The notes under the pieces are model-generated. The model did no database searches and was not told the DNA's origin. It saw only the letters and a program-made list of their open reading frames with translations. Positions 32,493 through 42,143 of a stretch of 64,000 nucleotides of DNA are shown here, piece after piece. Location: the NCBI GenBank assembly GCA_947053345.1, contig CAMRSM010000008.1, positions 57,205 through 121,204 of the forward strand, read 5' to 3'. Positions within the stretch are counted from its first letter, which is position 1. Every line of letters begins with the position of its first letter. This DNA comes from an uncultured Lachnospiraceae bacterium (GTDB lineage Bacteria > Bacillota > Clostridia > Lachnospirales > Lachnospiraceae). A program made the position numbers and the translations under genes.

Positions 32493-32787
32493 AAACCATC
32501 TCTCCTTTTCTGCGCTGCTTTTCCTATACAGCCCCGTGTCAGCAGCGCAGACACGGAGTGCTGTGTGATAATTCACACCCTGTTTTATTTCTAAAAATAA
32601 CCGCCATCTATTTCACCCACGGATTATGTAATAGAAATATTCCTTTGCAACAGGTTGATTGTTTACGCAAAGAATAATATTACAAAGTTCCGGAAAATGC
32701 AAGTGAAAATTTAATAATTTTGTAAGAATTATTTATTTTAATAAAAATATCCCTTTTTTTCCGCTGTTTTTTATTGTTATTTTATTA

Positions 32788-33777
32788 TTAATGCAGGACT
32801 TCCCGGTAAACCCGCAAAACATTTTTATAAAAGATCCCCTCGATCTGCTCCTGCCCAAACCCGGCTTTCCACAGCGCGTCCTCAAGCATCGGCAGGCAGG
32901 AGGCATCGTAAAGTTCGTGGTTGGTCGCAATGCCGTCAAAATCGGAACCAAGACCGATACATCCGCACCCCGCGACCTTCCGGATATGCACGATGTGCTC
33001 TACCGCCTGTGCGATGGTCGCGTATACTTTTTCTTCCGGCTCGTACCGGTGCAGGAAGGAAGGCTCATAATTGATTCCTGTCACCCCGCCGCACTCCGCC
33101 AATACTTTTAACATATCATCCGTCAGGTTGCGGACATTGCCGCATACGGCGCGGGCATTCGAATGGCTGGCAACAAACGGTTTCTTCGAATATTTTGCCA
33201 CATCGTAAAAACCTGCGTCCGAGAGGTGGGAAACATCGACGATCATGCCAAGCCGTTCCATTTCCTGCACAAATTCAATCCCGGCCGGTGTCAGGCCATT
33301 TTCCGTATCCGGCACACCATAAGCAGCTTCCTTTCTCCGGTTGGGGAAACCGAGTTCATTCGGGTAATTCCAAGTCAGGGTCAGCATCCGCACACCGAGG
33401 CGGTAAAAATCACGCAAAAACGCCGGATTCCCTTTGCAGGTTCCGCCCTCCTCGACCGTTAACAGGGCGGACATCCTGCCGCCCTCCATATTCCTTATAA
33501 TATCATCATAACTCCTTACCGGGGCAATCAGGTCGCTGTTCGCCGCCAGTTCCGTATAAAATGTGTCCGCCAGTTCCATGCACCACTCAAACGGGTTTTC
33601 TCTTTTTTTCATTTCCACGAACAGGGCAAAATTCTGCACAAGGTAATCCCCTTTTTTCATTTTTTCAAGATCAATGTGCAGATTGTTTTTCCGCAGTGCG
33701 GTGCCCTTTGGCGTATCAGATTTCCGGTCGTACAAAATCTCTGATATTGTGTCGCAATGCATATCCGCAACTTTCAT
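32788..33777 (-). CDS. Membrane-dipeptidase family (M19) zinc peptidase
   Basis: 329 residues. Family M19 (renal dipeptidase-like). Metal-site motifs: HCDT near the N-terminus, Glu in LTVEEGG, His in DVSHLSD, His in ASHSNARAVCGNVRN, and GLGSDFDG near the C-terminus. It hydrolyses dipeptides, often with D-residues at the second position. Start at 33777 with AAGGATGG; the frame continues upstream into the ybaK gene end. Confidence 0.92.
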   Translation of the reverse strand: MKVADMHCDTISEILYDRKSDTPKGTALRKNNLHIDLEKMKKGDYLVQNFALFVEMKKRENPFEWCMELADTFYTELAANSDLIAPVRSYDDIIRNMEGGRMSALLTVEEGGTCKGNPAFLRDFYRLGVRMLTLTWNYPNELGFPNRRKEAAYGVPDTENGLTPAGIEFVQEMERLGMIVDVSHLSDAGFYDVAKYSKKPFVASHSNARAVCGNVRNLTDDMLKVLAECGGVTGINYEPSFLHRYEPEEKVYATIAQAVEHIVHIRKVAGCGCIGLGSDFDGIATNHELYDASCLPMLEDALWKAGFGQEQIEGIFYKNVLRVYREVLH

Positions 33778-33866
33778 ACGCATCCATCCTTTCTCAAAAT
33801 AAAAATGATCCGCTCCCTTTTTTCCGGTGTATCCCTTTCGTGGTATCCGCTCCCGCGTCCTGCGGA

Positions 33867-34340
33867 TCAAAAAACCGTAAGATCCGCATACTTTGCCCCA
33901 AGATAGCAGATCAGTTTTTCCCTCTCAGTGAAAAGCTGGCCGCCGCGCACCCCCGCACTGATACTGACCCGGTCAAAAAGTTCCGCCGTGTTATCAAAAT
34001 ATGTCGGGAATTTCTTCTTCATGCCAACCGGCGAACAACCGCCCCGGATATAACCGGTCAAACCGAGAAGTTCTTTCACATGCACCAGCTCAATTTTTTT
34101 ATCGCCCACAGCTTTCGCCGCTTTTTTTAGGTCAAGTTCTTTCGCGGCAGGGATGCAGAATACAAGATAACCGCATTTATCCCCCTTCGCCACAAGCGTC
34201 TTAAATACCTGCTCTGGCGGCAGCCCGGTCTGTTTTGCCACATGGATCCCAGCAAGGTTATTTTCGTCCACTTCATATTCTAAAAGTTCATAATCAATCT
34301 TCGCCTGTGCCAACAGGCGCATCGCATTCGTTTTTACCAT
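33867..34340 (-). CDS. ybaK: YbaK/EbsC-type aminoacyl-tRNA deacylase
   Basis: 157 residues. Cys-tRNA(Pro)-deacylase family: VAKQTGLPPEQVFKTLVAKGDK, the catalytic Lys region AAKELDLKKAAKAVGDKKIELV, and GYIRGGCSPVGMKKKFPTYFD. It clears mischarged tRNA. Start 34340 overlaps the end of the RNase G gene by 47 bp; an ATG at 34322 is an alternative. Confidence 0.92.
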   Translation of the reverse strand: MVKTNAMRLLAQAKIDYELLEYEVDENNLAGIHVAKQTGLPPEQVFKTLVAKGDKCGYLVFCIPAAKELDLKKAAKAVGDKKIELVHVKELLGLTGYIRGGCSPVGMKKKFPTYFDNTAELFDRVSISAGVRGGQLFTEREKLICYLGAKYADLTVF

Positions 34341-35592
34341 GAAAAACCATCCCTTCCTCATGCAGCGGGCGGCGGACTTTTTTGCGGGTGATCTCGACAA
34401 GGTGCAGCGGTGTAATATCCACAAGCGTTGTTTTCACCGGGTCTTCGGCAAGGTATTCCCGGAGCGTACGCATCAGCGTATCCACCGCGCCGTCTTCCTG
34501 CATGTCAATAAAATCAACCAGTATGATTCCGGAAAGATTCCGCAGACGGATTTGATAAGCAATCTCTTTTGCCGCCTCCAAATTGATTTTTAAAAAATGC
34601 TTCTCGATTTTTTCGCGCCCCTTCACTGCCTTTCCGGTATTGACATCAATGACCGTCAGGGCTTCCGTCGGTTCGATCACAAGACTTGCGCCGCTCTTTA
34701 GCCAAACTTTTTTCTGCAGGGCTTCCCGAAGGCGGTGCTCCAGCGAGTAAAGCACTTTAAGCGGAAGCTCCTCCTGATAAAGTTTTAGTTTGGAAAGATC
34801 CTCCGTCTGGTACTCCGAAAGGTAAGCGTACATCTGACCATACAGTGCCGGATCGTCCGTGACAAATTCCTCTAGCTGTCCGCTGTATTGGTCGCGCAGA
34901 CCGCAAAGATATGCCGGCAGGGGTTCTTCCAAAACAGAAAAACGCGTCCGGTGGATGCCGTTCAACAACAATTTTTCGTAGCGGCGCTTCAGCCCCGCCA
35001 ATTCTGCCGTAAGCTCCCCTTCCCCCGCCTGCGCCGCGTTGGTGCGCACAATAAAACCGCAGCCGTACCCAGTATCCACGGTGTGCCGCGGCTGCAGGGT
35101 ATCCGCCGGTTCCCGCCCTTGCTCTTGCCTCCCGGCATACCCTGAAAATAATTCCTTCAGGCGGGCGCGCACTGCCGGATCCGTGATTTTTGACGATACA
35201 CCGACCCCGCTCTTTCCGTGGATCAAAACCGCGAATTTTCCGGTCAGGTTAATGTTGGTTGTCACGGAAGCAAGCTTTGATTTGATCGGTTCACGCTCCA
35301 CCTGCACCACAAGTTCGTCCCCCGCATGGATCCTTCCGTCCGGGTGGGTATCTGCAGTGATTGGTGCGGCCGCCTGCCCCAACGCGAGATAGCCCATAAT
35401 TCCCGGTTTTATTTCAACAAATGCCGCATTGATGTTGGAAACGATGTTCGCCACCCTGCCGACATATATCCCGCCGACACGGATTTTCTGCGGTTCCTGT
35501 TCTTCCACCGAAAATTGCACCGGGCGTTTTCCGTCGTAAAGCGCGGAAATAATCTTGTTTTTGCAGGGCGTGATCAACAGTTGATATCCCAT
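34294..35592 (-). CDS. rng: Ribonuclease E/G family protein
   Basis: 432 residues. An S1-like domain (about 28-120; GGIYVGRVANIVSNINAAFVEI) is followed by the nuclease region with both metal-binding Asp (VIDVNTGKAVKG and IILVDFIDMQ, about 316 and 360). It lacks the long RNase E C-terminal tail. Expected roles are 5' processing of 16S rRNA and mRNA decay. It follows TIGR03960 and TIGR03936, as in many Clostridia, but here rplU is 23 kb away. Confidence 0.95.
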   Translation of the reverse strand: MGYQLLITPCKNKIISALYDGKRPVQFSVEEQEPQKIRVGGIYVGRVANIVSNINAAFVEIKPGIMGYLALGQAAAPITADTHPDGRIHAGDELVVQVEREPIKSKLASVTTNINLTGKFAVLIHGKSGVGVSSKITDPAVRARLKELFSGYAGRQEQGREPADTLQPRHTVDTGYGCGFIVRTNAAQAGEGELTAELAGLKRRYEKLLLNGIHRTRFSVLEEPLPAYLCGLRDQYSGQLEEFVTDDPALYGQMYAYLSEYQTEDLSKLKLYQEELPLKVLYSLEHRLREALQKKVWLKSGASLVIEPTEALTVIDVNTGKAVKGREKIEKHFLKINLEAAKEIAYQIRLRNLSGIILVDFIDMQEDGAVDTLMRTLREYLAEDPVKTTLVDITPLHLVEITRKKVRRPLHEEGMVFHGKNECDAPVGTGED

Positions 35593-35687
35593 GACCGCCT
35601 CCTTAAAGATGATTTGCTCTTTCTTGAATGTTTTTTATGCTCTGCACTGCCAGCCTTGTCCGGATGGCAAATGCACCCCTTCCGGCC

Positions 35688-36527
35688 TCACAGCCTCCAC
35701 AGCGGGACAAATTCCCGCGTGCCGTCCTTTAAACCGACGGATTCTTCCCCTTCGTTCCTGTCAGGCATCCGCAGGCGGAGATCACAGTAAGTTTCCATCC
35801 GGTGGAATTGCAGTGCGCTCTCCTGATATGGTACGCCATATGCCTTGCAGAAGCTTTCCATCACAAGCCCCGGCTTTAAGTTGTCCGTGCTGCCGTTTGC
35901 GAGCTTTAAAAACACCTGCAGCCCGTTCCCATAGGTCTGTGCGTGGCAGATTCCGTCCTCCGGTGCGCCCTCCCCATTCCATACATCAGCCGCCGAAAAT
36001 CCCCAGCCAAAAATCAACGGCCGGATATCCACGGTTTTTGTGCTCTTTTTTGATTCTTTTTCCACAATGATTTCCGTCTGCCCAAGAAATGCCGAAAATT
36101 TTTCCCGAAACCCGGAAAAATATTTTGCGTATGGTTTGCCGTCCACCTCCAAATCCTTCACCGCCGCCATATAATCCGCGCACGCCGTCAGTGCCATGAT
36201 GGACTCTTTTTTCTGGTTCGGATGCCAGTCCGGCAGTTTTGCAGCCCGCTGCACGAAAAATCCTTCCGTCATCACGGCATTCAGCCGTTGTATGATCTCC
36301 CCCAAAGGATAATCCTTCGTCAGCTCCATGTCCATGTATTCCCCGTCGCTTGTTTCCCCAAGGCCGAGCGGTGCCGCAAAATATAACAGCGGATGTGGGT
36401 TAAACCCTTCCGAATATGCCACCGAAAGCCCGGAACGCCGGATCGCTTTCTGGAAATACCGCACGACATCCAGATGCCCAAGAAACTTTGTAAATCCGTA
36501 TTTTGAAAATTTCACCCGAACATTCAT
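35688..36527 (-). CDS. TIGR03936/DUF2344 protein
   Basis: 279 residues. Opens MNVRVKFSKYGFTKFLGHLDVVRYFQKAI, typical of TIGR03936, and has FNPHPLLYFAAPLGLGETSDGEYMD. Function unknown; in many bacteria it is fused to, or follows, the TIGR03960 radical-SAM protein. Here its ATG overlaps that gene's TGA (ATGA at 36524-36527), so the two are translationally coupled. Confidence 0.93.
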   Translation of the reverse strand: MNVRVKFSKYGFTKFLGHLDVVRYFQKAIRRSGLSVAYSEGFNPHPLLYFAAPLGLGETSDGEYMDMELTKDYPLGEIIQRLNAVMTEGFFVQRAAKLPDWHPNQKKESIMALTACADYMAAVKDLEVDGKPYAKYFSGFREKFSAFLGQTEIIVEKESKKSTKTVDIRPLIFGWGFSAADVWNGEGAPEDGICHAQTYGNGLQVFLKLANGSTDNLKPGLVMESFCKAYGVPYQESALQFHRMETYCDLRLRMPDRNEGEESVGLKDGTREFVPLWRL

Positions 36528-38500
36528 GCGTCCATACCTCCTTCCCGGACTTTCCCGCTGGTCTCCTCTATTTTTTCCGGATTTTGTTTTTGCCTTGGCG
36601 CATTTTTCTTTTCTTCGTTTTCTGCTTCCTTTGCGTTTTCCCGTTCCTCATAGCACACGCCGCCGTGGAATGAATTTGCCCCGCAGCCGGCGCACGCCCT
36701 GCGGCAATTCGGTGTCACCACCTCCGCAAGCCCCTTTTGGTATTCGCGCCATAAAAATTCCTTCGTGATACCGGCATCGATAAAATCCCACGGGAAAATC
36801 TCGTCCTGCGCACGCTCCCTGGTCGTATAAAATGCGGGATCCACACCGTTTTGCTTAAAAATTTCCATCCAGAGGCCAAATTTAAAATATTCCGACCAGG
36901 CATCGTAAATGCAGCCCGCGCGGTAAGCATCCAGAATGGATTTTGAAAGCCTTCTGTCACCGCGCGCGAAAATCCCCTCCATCAGCGTCGTATCCGCATC
37001 GTGCCAGTTATAGCGGATGCTCCTGCCGTTGCGCATTTCCTTTAAGCGCGCGCTCACGATGCGCTGTTTCTGCAGAAATTCCTCCATCGCATTCATCGGT
37101 ACCCACTGAAATGGCGTAAACGGTTTCGGCACAAAAAAGGAGGTGCTGATCACGATCTCCGGCTTGCCGCGGCGGACTTGCTTTGGCAGTTTATAATAGC
37201 ACTCCGCGATTTTATTGCCAAGCTCCGCAATCTCCCCGATGTCCTGCTTTGTCTCCCCCGGCAGCCCAAGCATAAAGTAAAGTTTCACGCGGTTCCAGCC
37301 TGCCGCAAAAGCGTCCGATGCCCCCTGCAAAATGTTCTCTTCGGTCAGCCCCTTATTGATTACATTCCTCATGCGCTGTGAGCCCGCTTCCGGCGCAAAC
37401 GTAAGGCTGCTCTTGCGGATATCCTGCACCTTGCTCATCACGTCCAGGGCAAACGCGTCGATGCGCAGGGACGGCAGCGAAATATTGATTTTCTGTTCCC
37501 GGAATTCTTCGATCAGATAATATACCAGTTCCGGCAGTTCTTTGTAATCGCTGGAGCTTAACGAACTTAGTGTAATCTCGTCCATCCCGGTGTTCTGGAT
37601 CATCAACTTCGCACGTTCCTTTAAAAATGCAAGGTCGCGGGCGCGGATCGGCCGGTAGAGCATCCCTGCCTGGCAGAAACGGCAGCCGCGGATACAGCCG
37701 CGCTGGATCTCCAGCACCACACGGTCCTGCACCGCCCGGATAAACGGGACGACCGGCTTTTCCGGGTAAAACGTATCGCTCAACCCCATCTCCACCTGTT
37801 TGCGGATCACCGGTTTTGCCAAAGGGTGGTTCGGCGCAAAGGATGCGACCGTGCCGTCCTCATGGTAGGTGACATCGTAAAACGCGGGCACGTACATCCC
37901 CTCGATCCCTGCCACCTTTGCCAGATAATCCATGCGGGTTCCGCCGTTTCTTTTGTTTTCCTTGTAGGCATCCAGCACCTGGTCATAGACCGTCTCACCC
38001 TCCCCGATATAAAAGAAATCAAAAAAATCGGCGATCGGTTCGGGATTGTAGGAGCATGGTCCCCCGCCGATCACGATCGGGTCGTCTTCCCCGCGCTCCG
38101 TCGCGAGCAGCGGGATTCCTGCAAGGTCAAGCACCTGTAAGATATTGGTATAACACATTTCATACTGGAGGGTAATGCCGAGAAAATCAAATTCCCGCAC
38201 CGGATCCTGCGATTCCAGCGCAAACAGCGGGATATTCCTCTCCCGCATGATATGGTCCAGATCCACCCACGGGGAGTAGACGCGCTCACACCACGTATCC
38301 TCCCGCTTGTTAAACATATCGTATAATATCTGGATGCCGAGATGGGACATCCCAACCTCGTACACATCCGGGAAACACATGCAGAAGCGGATAGAAACCG
38401 CCTCCTTATCTTTCATGACCGAATTGACCTCCCCCCCGGTATAGCGGGCAGGTTTTTCAATCTGCAGTAATATATCGTCAGGTAATGCAAGCTTTCTCAT
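36524..38500 (-). CDS. TIGR03960 B12-binding-type radical-SAM protein
   Basis: 658 residues. An N-terminal B12-binding-like domain (about 20-190; YEVGMSHLGIQILYDMFN) precedes the radical-SAM cluster CIRGCRFC (CxxxCxxC, about 270-277). A C-terminal tail contains CRRACAGCGANSFHGGVC and then a charged Glu/Lys stretch. The reaction is unknown. Start at 38500 after AAAGGGAG; the frame is open for another 37 codons without a site. A promoter lies at 38568-38596. Confidence 0.93.
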   Translation of the reverse strand: MRKLALPDDILLQIEKPARYTGGEVNSVMKDKEAVSIRFCMCFPDVYEVGMSHLGIQILYDMFNKREDTWCERVYSPWVDLDHIMRERNIPLFALESQDPVREFDFLGITLQYEMCYTNILQVLDLAGIPLLATERGEDDPIVIGGGPCSYNPEPIADFFDFFYIGEGETVYDQVLDAYKENKRNGGTRMDYLAKVAGIEGMYVPAFYDVTYHEDGTVASFAPNHPLAKPVIRKQVEMGLSDTFYPEKPVVPFIRAVQDRVVLEIQRGCIRGCRFCQAGMLYRPIRARDLAFLKERAKLMIQNTGMDEITLSSLSSSDYKELPELVYYLIEEFREQKINISLPSLRIDAFALDVMSKVQDIRKSSLTFAPEAGSQRMRNVINKGLTEENILQGASDAFAAGWNRVKLYFMLGLPGETKQDIGEIAELGNKIAECYYKLPKQVRRGKPEIVISTSFFVPKPFTPFQWVPMNAMEEFLQKQRIVSARLKEMRNGRSIRYNWHDADTTLMEGIFARGDRRLSKSILDAYRAGCIYDAWSEYFKFGLWMEIFKQNGVDPAFYTTRERAQDEIFPWDFIDAGITKEFLWREYQKGLAEVVTPNCRRACAGCGANSFHGGVCYEERENAKEAENEEKKNAPRQKQNPEKIEETSGKVREGGMDA

Positions 38501-38567
38501 GCTGTCTGCTCCCTTTCTTAGTTTCTTCGCAATTTGATTTGGGTGTATGTTCGATTTTTCAGAAAAT

Positions 38568-38596
38568 ATTCTACGATATTTTTCAGGAGATTGCAA
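38568..38596 (-). promoter_or_regulatory. Promoter of the TIGR03960-TIGR03936-rng operon
   Basis: Minus strand -35 TTGCAA (38591-38596) and -10 TAGAAT (38568-38573), 17-bp spacer. Confidence 0.7.
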
Positions 38597-38634
38597 GGAA
38601 ATTTGGCGCAAGTGTATTATTGTGAGAAAACTTA

Positions 38635-38664
38635 GGGGCGCGCAGCACCAAAAAACTGCACGCC
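38635..38664 (-). terminator. Terminator after the NACHT-like gene
   Basis: GGGCGCGCAG and CTGCACGCCC pair with one mismatch around ten bases containing an A/T run, directly after the stop at 38672. Confidence 0.65.
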
Positions 38665-38671
38665 CGCTTCC

Positions 38672-41600
38672 CTAATACCATAATCTCCCCCACAATCTAT
38701 GCTTATCCACCGCCTCATTTTCCCATGCGTTTTTCATACACATATCACGTATGTAAAGGTAGTCATCCGTCCTTTTCGCACTTGGCCAATGCGGATATCC
38801 GACCAATTCATCCGCCACTTCTACCGCTTCCTCCTTCTGACCGGTTAAGAACAAATGGTATAATTTCTGCTCGTGAAAGCGAATCCAATCTGCCTGTTTT
38901 CCGCGTTTTGTGGCGCATTTCTCGCAATCCTTTATTGCTTCTGATAATTCTTCCAAAAAAGAAGCACCTTTTTCCACATCTTCTAAGCGATTCGAGATAA
39001 TGGCCGAGCGGTGGATCGCCATAACAAGATGCCGGCGATCGTGCTGGCTTTTTGCCAAATCCAAATATTCCTGATGCTGTTCCCACAAATTTTGCGGCGG
39101 TTTCTCCCCTTTTTTCCAGTTTGAAATCAAAAACGCATTATTAAGACCTATAAAATTAAGGTATCTCCAGTTTTTCTGGTAATCGGGAAGTTTTTCTATT
39201 CGTTCTTTTAAATCCTGATAAATTATATTGGGATCTTTTTCTTTTTTCATCACGAGTGTTTTATATAATTTTAGCTTTATTTCAATGGCATCTTCCTCTG
39301 AAAAATAATGTTTAACCGCGGGAGAAGCCGCATATACAAGCCACTCTTTCGATTTTTTATACTCCCAGATAGTACATAAATATTCTCCAAATCCTCTGCC
39401 GTAGAAGGCGCTTAACTGGCTTCCGTCTTTCTTGATAAATGGCTCTAACCGGCAATAAATCTGATATATTTTCCGATCTTCATCTAAAAAATCTTCGTTA
39501 TAGTAATATTCTGCAAGGGCGATGCCTGTCCAATATGTTGCTTCCGGATCCTTTTCTTTCAGGCCAAGCACCCCATTTTCATCTGCCTCCAACTCAAATA
39601 CGGCTTTTAATATATCAGGATTTTTATTATTATTGCTCTTCTTATACTCCGACATCGCCCCTTGCAGGCTGGTGCGGTTATTAACGTAAAAGCGGAACGG
39701 CTGCCCGTTTTGTTCCGCCTTTTGCTTTAAATGATACAACTTTACATGTGCCACACTATAATCCGGTAAATACCAGAAGACATTTTCACTGCAGAAATCT
39801 CTTTTTTCCAACAAATCATATATCTGTTCACACAAACATCCATCTTCCGAATAAAGATAAAGCCAATCAAGCGGAATATTCTTTATGGCCGGAAGCGCCT
39901 CCCGGATATAGGCATCATAGTCCTCTCCACATTCACACATGTGGAGGCGCTTCAAATTGCTATATTCCCCTAATCTTTCGATATCCCCAAACCTTAGCCC
40001 GGAAATATTCAGTTCTGTTACAAACCCAGGCGCAATCAGTCCTTCCGCGTACTGCAAAGAATCCCATGCCGTACTTCGGATGTCGAGTGTTTTGTGTACG
40101 CACATTTGTTCCAAAAATTCTTCTGCGAAATCATTATCACGGTAAGAAAATCCTTTAATTTCAGGAAGATATTCATAAATTTGCGCAATCGGAACAAAGG
40201 GTTCGTCCACGACCTGGAGCAAACCTTGTTTCCCCAGTTCCATAAAGTCATTGTACGATATTCCTTTTTTTCCAAGATTGCGGATACTCAAAACAATCTT
40301 TTCCCTGAGCTCTTTTTTCTCTGTACAGAATATTCCATAATATACCTGCCGCAAATTCTCGGAGACTTTCTCATTACATAAGAATTGTTTTCTGGCTGAA
40401 AAATCAGCTTTTCTAAACAGATACCTAGCCAGGAAATATTCAAAAAGTGTCAAATGGCAAAACTCAAACTTCTCTCCTGTTTTATCTGATACCATAAAGC
40501 AATGTGAAATTACGAGTATCATCGGCCCTTCATCATTTCCGGCCGTCTTTGTTTCGTTAATTGTTTCGAGACAATATTGGTTTAATATTTTCTGTAGCTG
40601 CTCATGGGTAATGACATTTTGTTGTCCCTGTTCCATCATTACCTCTATGATACCATCCATACAATTTTTCATTATATTATAAAAGTTTATCCAAATATCA
40701 GGCTTTTCTTCCGAAGAGTCCTGGTAATAAACATGAAATTCCCATTTCGAGACAGCCCGAACCAAGACATCAAAAGCACAAGCTTTATCCGTATCCGATA
40801 CAATATCCTGCATATAAGGATTCCATTGCTTTTCATATTCTTGCATATATGCATACACATACCGGATATACATCGGGTAATGGAAGATGGAATTCGGATT
40901 GCTTTTTAGTATTCTTTTCAATAACCTGATATATTTTCCTTCCTTTTTTTCCGGATACCGGGACTGATGCCGCTGTTTTTCCTTTAATAATCCCTTTTCT
41001 TTTTTCTTTAATCCCTTTAACGACTTATATACTTTAATAATATCCTTATCTGACATTCTCATGATCTCAAGATTTATCATGGTAAAATTTTCTTTTGCCA
41101 ATTTCAGATCACTGACAGAATGCTTTAAAAATTCCGGGCGCATCCCAAATATCATATTGTCTGCGACCAGCCCGCAATCTTCAAACACCGAAAATATCTT
41201 TGCATCCGTCCCGTTAAGAAAGATAGAAAAAAAATCTTCCCCGTTCCAAAACGGAATTGCCTCGTCCACCCCGTCAAAAAAAGCAATAACCCTCTCCCGG
41301 TCTTTCAAGTTACTATCTTTTTTCTGATGGCCCAAACATTCTTTTAAGTGTTCCAGATTTCTTATATTTTTCATTTGAAAATATACACATTTGTGCGTTT
41401 TCCATAGAATACAATACAATTTTCGCATTGCTGTCGACTTCCCCGATGCCGGCTTACCATATATTGTAAAAAAATCCCCCTTTGAAATTTTGATCTGCTT
41501 TGCTAATTCCCGCATCGTCAATATTTCGCCGTTAGCGGACTCAAATTTCTGCGGCACATAGTACTCAATCTGATATTCTAATTCTATTTTTGAAGTAACA

Positions 41601-41722
41601 TAATAGCGGTTAAGGACATCGTACAAACGGTCGATTGCTATCTTTTGGAAGAATAGCTTTTGATAAAGCGCCGGTACATAAGGAAGCACTTTCTGAATTA
41701 TCTCTAAAATCCAATCCAACAT
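38672..41722 (-). CDS. NACHT-like STAND P-loop NTPase
   Basis: 1016 residues. After ~90 helical residues comes a P-loop FTIYGKPASGKSTA (about 90-103) and Walker B RVIAFFDGVDEAIPF (about 155-170), the DGxDE form typical of NACHT ATPases. A helical region with FCHLTLFEYFLARYLF (about 430) matches the NACHT-end 'H-x-x-x-x-E-Y-x-A' pattern. Next is a short leucine-rich-repeat-like part (TELNISGLRFGDIERL, SNLKRLHM, about 570-610), then TPR-like helices to the end. Bacterial NACHT proteins are often phage sensors. The gene is clearly AT-richer than its neighbours, stands alone with its own promoter and terminator, and has no obvious effector domain. A TTG at 41779 is an alternative start. Confidence 0.85.
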   Translation of the reverse strand: MLDWILEIIQKVLPYVPALYQKLFFQKIAIDRLYDVLNRYYVTSKIELEYQIEYYVPQKFESANGEILTMRELAKQIKISKGDFFTIYGKPASGKSTAMRKLYCILWKTHKCVYFQMKNIRNLEHLKECLGHQKKDSNLKDRERVIAFFDGVDEAIPFWNGEDFFSIFLNGTDAKIFSVFEDCGLVADNMIFGMRPEFLKHSVSDLKLAKENFTMINLEIMRMSDKDIIKVYKSLKGLKKKEKGLLKEKQRHQSRYPEKKEGKYIRLLKRILKSNPNSIFHYPMYIRYVYAYMQEYEKQWNPYMQDIVSDTDKACAFDVLVRAVSKWEFHVYYQDSSEEKPDIWINFYNIMKNCMDGIIEVMMEQGQQNVITHEQLQKILNQYCLETINETKTAGNDEGPMILVISHCFMVSDKTGEKFEFCHLTLFEYFLARYLFRKADFSARKQFLCNEKVSENLRQVYYGIFCTEKKELREKIVLSIRNLGKKGISYNDFMELGKQGLLQVVDEPFVPIAQIYEYLPEIKGFSYRDNDFAEEFLEQMCVHKTLDIRSTAWDSLQYAEGLIAPGFVTELNISGLRFGDIERLGEYSNLKRLHMCECGEDYDAYIREALPAIKNIPLDWLYLYSEDGCLCEQIYDLLEKRDFCSENVFWYLPDYSVAHVKLYHLKQKAEQNGQPFRFYVNNRTSLQGAMSEYKKSNNNKNPDILKAVFELEADENGVLGLKEKDPEATYWTGIALAEYYYNEDFLDEDRKIYQIYCRLEPFIKKDGSQLSAFYGRGFGEYLCTIWEYKKSKEWLVYAASPAVKHYFSEEDAIEIKLKLYKTLVMKKEKDPNIIYQDLKERIEKLPDYQKNWRYLNFIGLNNAFLISNWKKGEKPPQNLWEQHQEYLDLAKSQHDRRHLVMAIHRSAIISNRLEDVEKGASFLEELSEAIKDCEKCATKRGKQADWIRFHEQKLYHLFLTGQKEEAVEVADELVGYPHWPSAKRTDDYLYIRDMCMKNAWENEAVDKHRLWGRLWY

Positions 41723-42143
41723 GAATATATCATTTCCCTTCTTTTCATGAAAAAGTATTTTGTTCCATATTTCCAACAAATCCGTTCAATATTCTGTCAA
41801 TTCAAACAATATATCTTTATATTATAAAAAAAGAGGGGGAAATATCAATAATCATAGCAAAAAGTGAAATAGAGTTAACTTTGTCATCACGATATTCTTC
41901 ACATTATTTTTCAAATCCGGAAAGATAAGATATGTGGACTTTATCATTTTTGCGATTTCGTCAAATGGCTCATAGAAGAAAATTATAAATATGTTTGACA
42001 TACCTACTATATTGATGTATGATAAAAGAGTTTTATTTGGATTTTGAATATGGTTTGCTGGTTCTATGAGGGAGGTTGGAACGTGGGATTATTCTAATTT
42101 GCCACATGGAATGTGGTATACAGATCAAAGAAAGGAGTTCCCT
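41723..42143. other. AT-rich divergent promoter region
   Basis: No gene seen. For the NACHT-like gene, minus strand -35 TTGATA (41843-41848) and -10 TATAAT (41821-41826), 16-bp spacer. For the zinc-ribbon gene, plus strand promoter at 41995-42023. The stretch is AT-rich like the NACHT-like gene, suggesting it arrived with it. Confidence 0.6.
41995..42023 (+). promoter_or_regulatory. Promoter of the zinc-ribbon gene
   Basis: Perfect -35 TTGACA (41995-42000) and -10 TATGAT (42018-42023), 17-bp spacer, about 120 bp ahead of the start codon. Confidence 0.8.
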
